Source: Streptomyces sp. AM 2-1-1 (lineage in GTDB: Bacteria; Actinomycetota; Actinomycetes; Streptomycetales; Streptomycetaceae). From it: DNA of 64,000 bases. The notes beneath the pieces are model-generated. The model was not told the origin of the DNA. It saw only the letters and a program-made list of their open reading frames with translations, and did not search any database. Made by a program: the position numbers and the translations under genes. Positions 6,175 through 12,856 of the stretch are shown piece by piece. Numbering within the stretch: the first letter of the stretch is position 1; each line of letters begins with the position of its first letter. Where the stretch lies: positions 3,348,001 through 3,412,000 of the forward strand of contig NZ_CP119147.1 of the NCBI RefSeq assembly GCF_029167645.1. The letters are read 5' to 3'.

Positions 6175-6428
6175 ATGCATCGTGTGAACTGGGTCCTGTC
6201 CCGGATCAAGGTGGAGCAAGTCACCGAGCAAGCCGCCGAAGCAGCGGCGGAGTTACTCAAAGTCCCTGAGCTGCACGGGCACGAGCGCGCCATCGACGCA
6301 CGGTCGCCCAGGTCGCGCGGCGTCAGCCGAAACTGATCGCTCTCCTGACGTCCGACAGCGACGACATGGCCCCGCTCGGCGGCAACCAGGTCCGCACCAT
6401 CCCTCTCCGACCCGCCCGCCAACCCTGA
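6175..6428 (+). pseudogene. PIN-domain toxin-like remnant, frameshifted
   Basis: One frame gives AAAELLKVPELHGHERAIDA, and a frame change near 6298 continues VAQVARRQPKLIALLTSDSD and DMAPLGGNQVRTIPL to a TGA at 6428. Together they match the last third of Streptomyces PIN-domain proteins, with the conserved HGH-AIDA helix and TSD-DD motif. PIN domains are Mg2+-dependent RNases, often toxins. The N-terminal catalytic half is absent and no antitoxin is present, so this is a dead fragment. Confidence 0.6.
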
Positions 6429-6553
6429 ACACGGGTGCACCCCGGCAGATTCCCGTCGCCCTGCCGGCGTTGTGTTCCATCCGTGCCCGGCGGAGAAGGC
6501 AACAACGTCCGTCGCCGTACGGGCAGGCGTTCGCGGCACGGCATCATGCAGGC

Positions 6554-6865
6554 ATGGTCACCATTCACCTGAAGTACGAGATCGACGCCGACAAGCTCGA
6601 GGATTTCGAGGAGTACGGGCGCCGCTGGGTCCGGCTCGTCAACCGGTTCGGCGGGACGCACCACGGTTACTTCCTGCCGAGCGAAGGAGACAGCGACATC
6701 GCGTACGCCCTGTTCTCCTTCCCCAGTCTGGCCGTGTACGAGCAGTACCGCACGGACAGCTTCTCCGACCCGGAGTGCCAGGCGGCGTTCGCACTGGCCC
6801 GTGAGACCCGCTGCATCAAGCGCTACGAGCGTCGCTTTCTGAGGCCGCTGGACGACCTCTCCTGA
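6554..6865 (+). CDS. NIPSNAP family protein
   Basis: The 103-aa protein starts MVTIHLKYEIDADKLEDFEE and contains the NIPSNAP-type dimeric alpha/beta-barrel pattern: GRRWVRLVNRFGGTHHGYFLP, FSFPSLAVYEQYR and a C-terminal ALARETRCIKRYERRFLR. It is a single short domain with no membrane segment. Bacterial members are small ferredoxin-like-fold dimers of unknown function, sometimes fused to oxygenases. It stands alone; the 700 bases that follow hold no convincing gene. Start chosen at ATG 6554 because the family begins immediately at the first strand. Confidence 0.8.
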   Translation: MVTIHLKYEIDADKLEDFEEYGRRWVRLVNRFGGTHHGYFLPSEGDSDIAYALFSFPSLAVYEQYRTDSFSDPECQAAFALARETRCIKRYERRFLRPLDDLS

Positions 6866-7566
6866 GGCGGCGGGAAGCGGGGGTGCGGTCCCGCGACACG
6901 GCTGGTCCCAGCGCTGCGACGACGGCTGCGGTCGCGGGGGCCGCCGTCTCGGTGTGACGCGTCGCCGCGAACAATCGGCTCGGCCGGCCCGAGTGTCGTC
7001 CCGCTCCCGCCCCTGCGATCGCCCGGCGGCAACGTGCCGAGCAGCCCACCGACGAGCTGTCGGCGCCGTGCGGTAATCGCCTCGACGGGACGGGGGAAGT
7101 CGGCGCACTGACGGCTGGTCCATGCGGTGTACAGCCCCCCGGCCTCGCGAACCCCTGACCCGGTGGCCCGGCCGTTCGTCCCGCCCCTCCCCCGGACCGG
7201 GACGCCGTCGGGCCCTGCGGCGCGGCGCGGCTCGTCCTCGGTGCGTCCTCCGCCTGTTCCCGCTCGGTGTCCCGGAGGTAGGTCTCGGGGCGGTCGCGCG
7301 TGTAGGTCGTTCGCGTTGTATCGGGGACGTCCCGAAGGCCGAGCGGTCGCGCCGGGAACAGTCGGACCGGCCGAAACGGTTGCATCGAACGAAGGACCGG
7401 CACCCCACCGGCTGGGCACCCGGAGACCTGAGTCCCCGGGGCTTCGGCTCTGCCCGGATTCGGCCCTGCCACGAATCGGCCCTGCCAGGATTCGGTCCCC
7501 CGGGGATCACGGGGCGCCGGCCGTCTCTTCCGACCACGACGTACTTCTGCTGGAGGACTGTTTCTC
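6866..7566. other. Gene-free stretch upstream of the PIG-L gene
   Basis: Several long open frames cross this stretch on both strands, but their products are Arg/Pro/Gly-rich and match no family, as expected of random frames in GC-rich DNA. The only structure I see is a 3-copy 16-bp repeat at 7445-7492. The last 30 bases carry the ribosome site of the next gene (GGAGG). Confidence 0.6.
7445..7492. repeat. Tandem repeat, 16 bp x 3
   Basis: Three head-to-tail units close to CGGCCCTGCCAGGATT start at 7445, 7461 and 7477 and differ at two to three positions. They lie about 75 bases upstream of the PIG-L start. Confidence 0.7.
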
Positions 7567-8400
7567 ATGAACGACCGCCCCCTGACGCTCATGGCAGTGC
7601 ACGCCCACCCCGACGACGAGGCCACCAGTACCGGAGGCGTGCTCGCGCGGTACGCGGCGGAAGGAATCCGTACGGTGCTCGTGACGTGTACCGACGGCGG
7701 TTGTGGTGACGGTCCGGGAGGCGTCAAGCCGGGGGATCCCGGTCACGATCCGGCGGCCGTCGCCGCGATGCGCCGCCAGGAATTGGGGGCGAGCTGCGAC
7801 GTCCTGAAGATCAGCGATCTGGAGATGCTGGACTACGCCGACTCCGGGATGGTCGGGTGGCCGACCAACGACGCCCCCGGGTCCTTCTGGAAGACCCCGG
7901 TGGCGGAGAGCGCCGCCCGCCTCGCGGAGCTGATGCGCGAGTACCGCCCCGATGTGGTGGTCACCTACGACGAGAACGGCTTCTACGGTCACCCCGACCA
8001 CATCCAGGCCCACCGCATCACCATGGCGGCGCTGGAGATGACCGAGCTGACACCGAAGGTGTACTGGACGACCATGCCCCGCTCCAGGATGCAGCAGTTC
8101 GGGGAGACCATGCGCGAGTTCCAGGAGGACATGCCGGAGCCGGATCCCGCCGAGGTCGCCGCGATGGCCGAGATCGGCCTCCCCGACGAGGAGATCACCA
8201 CCTGGGTGGACACCACGGCCTTCAGCGGTCAGAAGTTCGACTCACTGGCCGCGCACGCCAGTCAGGGCGAGAACATCTTCTTCCTCAAGATGGGCAAGGA
8301 GCGGTTCGCCGACATCATGGGCATGGAGACCTTCGTACGGGTCAAGGACACCACCGGCGCGGCCGTACCCGAGAACGATCTCTTCGCCGGGCTGCGCTGA
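7567..8400 (+). CDS. PIG-L/LmbE-family zinc deacetylase
   Basis: The 277-aa protein has the LmbE signature AHPDDE at residues 13-18 and the second metal motif GHPDH at 141-145 with H149, together giving the zinc site. A GGVLARYA helix and the TDGGCGDG loop follow the first motif. Family members remove N-acetyl groups from sugar conjugates or hydrolyse amides; in actinobacteria they include MshB and Mca of mycothiol metabolism. The length and the C-terminal region (DEEITTWVDTTAFSGQKFDS and LAAHASQGENIFF) resemble the MshB/Mca branch more than antibiotic-cluster LmbE enzymes. It is monocistronic with GGAGG upstream of the ATG. The exact substrate is not determined. Confidence 0.85.
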   Translation: MNDRPLTLMAVHAHPDDEATSTGGVLARYAAEGIRTVLVTCTDGGCGDGPGGVKPGDPGHDPAAVAAMRRQELGASCDVLKISDLEMLDYADSGMVGWPTNDAPGSFWKTPVAESAARLAELMREYRPDVVVTYDENGFYGHPDHIQAHRITMAALEMTELTPKVYWTTMPRSRMQQFGETMREFQEDMPEPDPAEVAAMAEIGLPDEEITTWVDTTAFSGQKFDSLAAHASQGENIFFLKMGKERFADIMGMETFVRVKDTTGAAVPENDLFAGLR

Positions 8401-8469
8401 CCCTCCAGAGCGGCCGGCTCGTACCCGCCGGGCCCCCGCCCCCGGACCGTCGGCTCCGCCCCGGACCGT

Positions 8470-8549
8470 CGGCTCGGGCTCAGGGTGCTCGGCTCGGGCT
8501 CAAGGCGTTCGGCTCGGGCTCAGGGTGCTCGGCTCGGGCTCAGGGCGTT
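8470..8549. repeat. Tandem repeat, 20 bp x 4
   Basis: Four head-to-tail 20-bp units begin CGGCTCGGGCTCA. Units 1 and 3 are identical (ending GGGTGCT), and units 2 and 4 end in GCGTT. The array lies between the PIG-L stop and the next, convergent gene and covers the last codon or so of the latter. Confidence 0.9.
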
Positions 8550-9028
8550 CGGTCCGGCGGCGGCGCGAGGCCGGCGCGGGCTGCGGTCATGAAGGCGGTC
8601 TTGTGCTCCTCGACGTGCTCGTTGACCTCGATGTCGCCGATCTCGCGCCACACCGCCTGGTTGAGCGCGCGGGCGTAGGTGTGGACGGGGCCGTGCAGGC
8701 CCGGATCGCAGAGCAGCACGAGGTGTCGTTCGGCGATCCAGAGTGCGGTCATGGCCGCGGACGCGGATCCGCTCCACCCGTCGTCGTCGCCGCCCCACGG
8801 CTCGGGGCGGCGGTAGGCCGCCCGCTCGGCTTCCTGGGCGCAGGCGATGAATTCCTTGATCGCCTGCAGTTGTTCGGCCCGGCGGGCCTCACCGGTGGCC
8901 GTTTTAAGCCGGCGTTCCTCGGCCCGTTCGGCGGATCGTTGGGTGGCGCGCTGGGAGAGGGTCGTCAGCCCGCCACCCAGTGCGACGCCCGTGAGCGAGA
9001 GGACGGAAGTCCACACGTCCACGGCCAT
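8540..9028 (-). CDS. Membrane-anchored coiled-coil protein, KilB-like
   Basis: Translation from ATG 9028 (GAGGAG upstream) gives 162 aa. A hydrophobic N-terminus (WTSVLSLTGVALGGGLTTL, about residues 5-23) is followed by a charged helix SQRATQRSAERAEERRLKTA and then a helical bundle. This build resembles the KilB family known from Streptomyces plasmids and chromosomes, small anchored proteins of uncertain function. The gene is followed by the GNAT gene upstream on the same strand with a 20-base gap, so the two probably form an operon with this one second. I recognise no catalytic residues. Confidence 0.65.
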   Translation of the reverse strand: MAVDVWTSVLSLTGVALGGGLTTLSQRATQRSAERAEERRLKTATGEARRAEQLQAIKEFIACAQEAERAAYRRPEPWGGDDDGWSGSASAAMTALWIAERHLVLLCDPGLHGPVHTYARALNQAVWREIGDIEVNEHVEEHKTAFMTAARAGLAPPPDRTP

Positions 9029-9048
9029 GCCGACTCCTCGGGGTGGTT

Positions 9049-9564
9049 TCAGGGGAGGGTCTTGCGCATCAGCGTGCACATGGTTTCGTACCGGCTCAGC
9101 GAGCCGTCCGCGGCCTCCACGTCCCAGCCGTCCGGCTGGCTGTCGTAGGCCACGTACCCCAGGCGTTCGTACAGTGCGCGGGCGCGGGGGTTGCTCTCCT
9201 CCACGCCGAGCTCCGCACGGCGCAGACCGCGTGACGTGATGCGGTCCTCCGCGGCGCGGACGAGCGCGGTGCCCAGGCCGCACGACTGGAGGGCCGGAAG
9301 GACCGCGAGCTGCCACAGCGTGCCGGCGCCGGGGGCGGCCTGGTAGTCGATGCCGCCGATCGCCACCGGCAGGTCCGCGGAGGCGCAGACCGCCAGGTAC
9401 TCCACTTCTCCGGCCGCCGCGCGTGCCAACTCGGCTTCCACGTGGCGCATGTGGGTCGCCGAGCCGGCCCATCCGCAGGACGGCAGATCAGCGGCTGTCA
9501 GGTCACGGACGCGGACCGGGACGACGACGTGGGGCGCCTCCCGCCGCGCGGATAAGAGACTCAT
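9049..9564 (-). CDS. GNAT-family N-acetyltransferase
   Basis: The ATG at 9564 (GGATAGGAG upstream) gives 171 aa. The GNAT core is clear: LWQLAVLPALQSCGLGTALV, carrying the acetyl-CoA-binding Q-x-x-G-L-G-T loop, then the helix RAAEDRITSRGLRRAELGV and the motif B region ESNPRARALYERLGYVAYD. The acceptor is unknown. Sequence upstream of this start stays open but lacks family similarity. It is the first gene of a likely two-gene operon with the KilB-like gene. Confidence 0.85.
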   Translation of the reverse strand: MSLLSARREAPHVVVPVRVRDLTAADLPSCGWAGSATHMRHVEAELARAAAGEVEYLAVCASADLPVAIGGIDYQAAPGAGTLWQLAVLPALQSCGLGTALVRAAEDRITSRGLRRAELGVEESNPRARALYERLGYVAYDSQPDGWDVEAADGSLSRYETMCTLMRKTLP

Positions 9565-10217
9565 GCTCCTATCCCAGCACTCCGCAGGGGATCGGCACAG
9601 TGGTTTTCGCGGGAGCGTGACGTACGAGCACCGAGCGGCGCCCGCCCTCACGGGCCCCTCGTGCGGGAAGCCGCCCGGGTCACGCCATCGGTCCGCCGCA
9701 TTTCCCTGCACCCGCCGCGTACGTGTGCCTCTTCGCGGCCTGAACGTCGGAACATGGTTGCCGTCGAGGGCGACGAGTTCGAGCACGGGCCGGCTCCGCG
9801 TACCACGCCGGCCGGCGAAAGCACTGTGCGGGCGGCATTCCGCACTCGACTGGGCAGCACCGTGATGAGCTGTCAGGTGGTTTTTCGCGGGCGGGAGACG
9901 AATCGTCCCGCACGGGACGGGGCGCGCAGGGTGGCGCGGAGTGATCCGCCCCCGCGCGACGGGGTGCGAGGCGGGGTCGGGCGGAACGCGGCCCCGGACC
10001 CGGGCCCGGAGGGAGCCGTGCGCGTGCGGACACGACTCCCTCTGCGGTCAGCGCCCGGCACCGGCTCCGGGCCGGACAGCCGGACCGACAACCGGACCGG
10101 ACCGGACCGACAACCGGACCGGACCGTCGGACCGGACCGCCGACCGTCGGACCGGACCGTCGGACCGGAGAGACGAGTGGGTCGGCCGGGTGGGTCAGCC
10201 GGACCGGAACCGACGGA
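9565..10217. other. Gene-free stretch with GGACCG repeats
   Basis: No open frame here resembles a protein family. The left end should contain the GNAT promoter. The right end (about 10070-10170) is low-complexity DNA built from GGACCG units. I see nothing else. Confidence 0.6.
10070..10170. repeat. GGACCG low-complexity repeat tract
   Basis: The tract is an irregular array of GGACCG, CGACAACCGGACC and GTCGGACC units on the downstream side of the 199-aa gene. Repeat length is not constant, so it looks like a degenerating satellite. Confidence 0.7.
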
Positions 10218-10817
10218 TCAGATCGTCGGGGTGTCGTCCACGATCTCCTGATGCGGCTCGACGACGAACTTCCAGCCCTCGCTGGGCTCCAAGAACCGCA
10301 CGCGGGTGGGGTAGATGTCCAGGGCCCGGCGGTCGCGGTTCTGGCCGTTCGTGTTCTTCCGCGCCCGGGCCGGCTCCTCGTAGAGGTCGACCTTGACGTC
10401 CGGTACCGCGACGGCTTCCTCGCTCCAGCGCTGGACCACTCCCGCGCCGAACGCCTCCCGGGCGGCGGCGTAGAGGGCGTCCAGGGAATCCTTGTTCCCC
10501 TGGGGAACGAAGAGAGCGAGGTTGAGGAGGACGCCGGCGCTCTGCAGGACCTCGATCACCTCGCCCGCCTTGTCGGCGACCCAGATGCCGCCCTCTTCGG
10601 TGTTCTCGGGGAGGACGTGGACTTCCTCGCCGAAGACCGTCCGCGCGACGAAGGAACCGCCTTCGAAGCTCTTGCCCGGCGCGGTGAGGAAAGCCGGGGC
10701 GTAGCTGTCGAGGGAAAGGCCTTCCACTCCCGCCGGGACGAAGACGGCGTCCTGGGGCCCCAAGCCTGTGATCTCCTCGGCCGTAAGACGTCGAGCAGTG
10801 ACCTTCTCGGTGTTCAC
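10218..10817 (-). CDS. Conserved Streptomyces protein of unknown function, 199 aa
   Basis: The GTG at 10817 has GGGGAA upstream. The product starts MNTEKVTARRLTAEEITGLG and is soluble, rich in Val, Glu and Ala, with no signal peptide. Segments such as DAVFVPAGVEGLSLDSYAPA and GIWVADKAGEVIEVLQSAGV suggest a globular alpha/beta fold. No motif is recognised. It is monocistronic and followed by repeat-rich DNA. The codon usage and clean start make it a real gene. Confidence 0.7.
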   Translation of the reverse strand: MNTEKVTARRLTAEEITGLGPQDAVFVPAGVEGLSLDSYAPAFLTAPGKSFEGGSFVARTVFGEEVHVLPENTEEGGIWVADKAGEVIEVLQSAGVLLNLALFVPQGNKDSLDALYAAAREAFGAGVVQRWSEEAVAVPDVKVDLYEEPARARKNTNGQNRDRRALDIYPTRVRFLEPSEGWKFVVEPHQEIVDDTPTI

Positions 10818-11111
10818 GCCATTCCCCTTTTGATCGTGCCGTCCTGCGAATTCACGGGAATTCTATCACGGAGGCATCAACTGGCCTGCACAAAGGGGGA
10901 TTTAGCCGTGGGTGCAATGGCGAACGGACTTTCCGTCAGATGATTGCGGTCAAGGCCCCTTTTCGATACGGAAGGTATGGCCCGCTTCCTGGCGACCGGC
11001 CCGTACTGCCGGGAAATGTTTCCCGGACCGATACCGGCCCCGGTTGCCTGCCGGTGGATCGCTCCCCGGTCGGGTGTGTGCCGGATCAGCTGCCGGTCCC
11101 CGCTCCCCCGC

Positions 11112-11873
11112 TCAGCGCACCGGGAAGCCGAAGGAGTACCCCTGCTCCTCCAGCCAGGGCAGCACCTCGCGCAGGGCGTCCAGGGTCTGGGCGCGGTCGC
11201 CCCCCGCGTCGTGGAAGAGGATGGTCGGCCCGCTGCTGATCTCGCTCTTGACGGTCGCGACGATGGCCTCGACGCCGGGGTGTTCGAAGTCCTTGGTGTC
11301 GACGTTCCAGCCGAGGGGCCGCATCCCCCGGGACGCGGCGAGCTGACGGCTGTACGGGGTGAACGCTCCTCCCGGGGCTCGGTAGTACTGCGGCCGTACG
11401 CCCCCGGACGCCTCGGTGATCATGCGCTCGGCGTCCAGGATCTGCTGGGACTGGAAGGACTCGGGCTTCTTGTCCATGGTGGTGTCGTGGGAGACCGTGT
11501 GGTCGCAGAGCCGGTGTCCGTCCGCGACGACCGCCTTGACCAGGTCGGGGTATGCCTGGGCCTGCGTGCCCACCATGCAGAACGTCGCCTTCACGCCGTT
11601 CTCCTTGAGCAGCTGCAGCACCTTCGGCGTCCAGACCGGGTCCGGTCCGTCGTCGATGGTGATGTTGACGCCCCGGGCACCCTGGTCCGAGGCGTGCACG
11701 ATGCCCACCGCCACGGGGTGGACGGCCGGCGCAGAGGCGTGGGCCGCCGGCTTCCGCTCCACGGTGGTGTCGGCCTGCGCGGTCCAGACCGAGGCGGCGG
11801 CGGCCACCGCCGTCACCCCCAGGGACACGGCCAGGACCTTGCCGTGCCATCCCTTTCCCTTGTGCTTCGCCAT
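11112..11873 (-). CDS. Secreted polysaccharide deacetylase (NodB domain)
   Basis: From ATG 11873 the 253-aa product has a basic N-terminus and a hydrophobic stretch (VLAVSLGVTAVAAAASVWTA, residues 13-32) forming a signal peptide or anchor. The NodB catalytic domain spans about 67-250: TIDDGPD (D74, D75), DHTVSHD (metal ligands H125, H129), YYRAPGG (R165) and LFHDAGGD (H221). These are the five carbohydrate esterase 4 motifs, although the first motif reads TIDDGPD rather than the common TFDDGP. It removes acetyl groups from peptidoglycan or chitin-like polymers outside the membrane. It stands alone. Confidence 0.88.
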   Translation of the reverse strand: MAKHKGKGWHGKVLAVSLGVTAVAAAASVWTAQADTTVERKPAAHASAPAVHPVAVGIVHASDQGARGVNITIDDGPDPVWTPKVLQLLKENGVKATFCMVGTQAQAYPDLVKAVVADGHRLCDHTVSHDTTMDKKPESFQSQQILDAERMITEASGGVRPQYYRAPGGAFTPYSRQLAASRGMRPLGWNVDTKDFEHPGVEAIVATVKSEISSGPTILFHDAGGDRAQTLDALREVLPWLEEQGYSFGFPVR

Positions 11874-12123
11874 GTCCGCCCGCCCCTTTGCCGTCTCCAC
11901 CGATACGGTGCCCGCTGCCGTGCACTCATCAAGGCATACGAACACCCGCGCGAGACAGCGCGGTTACCGATCGAGGACACAGCTGCAGGTGGCCGGCGAC
12001 AAACGCAGGGATTCCGCGACAGGAGCGGGCGGCGCAGCGGCGCAGGACGCGGCCCGGACGGTCATCTCCTGCCGCTGAAGACCGGCCGGGCTCCCGGACC
12101 ACGGCCCGCACCCCACACGCAGG

Positions 12124-12169
12124 AGCCCCGCCGCACCGCCGGATCGGGTCCGGTCGGTGCGGCGGGGCT
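12124..12169 (-). terminator. Strong hairpin terminator downstream of the histone-like gene
   Basis: Perfect 14-bp arms, AGCCCCGCCGCACC (12124-12137) and GGTGCGGCGGGGCT (12156-12169), enclose an 18-base loop 38 bases past the stop of the 132-aa gene. Confidence 0.75.
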
Positions 12170-12206
12170 CGTGACGGCCGTACGCCGGGGGCGCGGCCGC
12201 CGGGGC

Positions 12207-12605
12207 TCACTTCAGTGCGTGGGCCGCGGCCTGGGCGAGGGTGCTCGCCGCTTCGGAGCGCTCCGCCTTGGTCGACTTCTTGTCCGCCAGCACCTTGGCC
12301 GCGGCGGTGAGGATCTTCTTGCCGGGCCTGCGCTTCGACGACGCGGCCGGAGTCTGGGCCAGCGCGCTGGCCGCTGCGCTCTTCTCGGTCTTCGACCGCT
12401 TACCGGCCCGCACGGTCTTGCCGGCCGCGGAGGCCGGCGCCGACTTGGTCGTCTTGGCGCCGGCCGAACCCGCCTTGCCGGAGGTCTGCGACAGCGCGCT
12501 CGCCGCGGCCGTCCGGCTGCTCTTCGACTTACCGCCCTTGGCGGCCCGGCCCGCCGCGGAGGCGGCCTTCGGATGCGTGGTGCCGGATGCCCTCGTCTTC
12601 GCCAT
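12207..12605 (-). CDS. Lys/Ala-rich histone-like protein with internal repeats
   Basis: The 132-aa product is about half Ala, Lys and Ser and strongly basic, with no hydrophobic core. A motif recurs three times: RTAAASALSQT, KSAAASALAQTP and RSEAASTLAQA, separated by Lys/Ser/Gly linkers such as GKAGSAGAKTTKSAPAS. This resembles histone H1-like tails and the C-terminal extension of actinobacterial HupS-type proteins, which condense DNA. The canonical HU domain is absent. A role in nucleoid packing, perhaps in spores, is inferred from composition. The start ATG has CAGGGAGAG upstream. A 16-bp repeat array lies about 120 bases upstream of it. Confidence 0.7.
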   Translation of the reverse strand: MAKTRASGTTHPKAASAAGRAAKGGKSKSSRTAAASALSQTSGKAGSAGAKTTKSAPASAAGKTVRAGKRSKTEKSAAASALAQTPAASSKRRPGKKILTAAAKVLADKKSTKAERSEAASTLAQAAAHALK

Positions 12606-12724
12606 GGCGCTCTCCCTGCTGGTCCGTCGGATCGGTCGTTCCGTTCGGGTACCCGAACTTCGGCTCCTGGAACGGCTGGAGGGCGGAACGGCTCCGGGAG
12701 GGAACGGCCGCGGGGACGGAAGAA

Positions 12725-12820
12725 GCTCCGGGACGGAGCGGCTCCGGGACGGAGCGGCTCCGGGACGGAGCGGCTCCGGGACGGAGCGGCTCCGGGACGG
12801 AGCGGCTCCGGGACGGAAGA
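12725..12820. repeat. Self-complementary tandem repeat, 16 bp x 6
   Basis: Six units of GCTCCGGGACGGAGCG stand head to tail; the last differs at its 3' end. Each unit holds a 6-bp inverted repeat (GCTCCG and CGGAGC around GGA), so each could fold as a hairpin. The array lies between two minus-strand genes. Confidence 0.92.
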
Positions 12821-12856
12821 GGCCGGAGCGGGACGGGGCATCGGCCCCGCCCGGGG

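Noticed and set aside
6866..7566. Several 150-300 codon frames on both strands
   Set aside because: No ribosome site, no family similarity, Arg/Pro/Gly bias; treated as chance openness.
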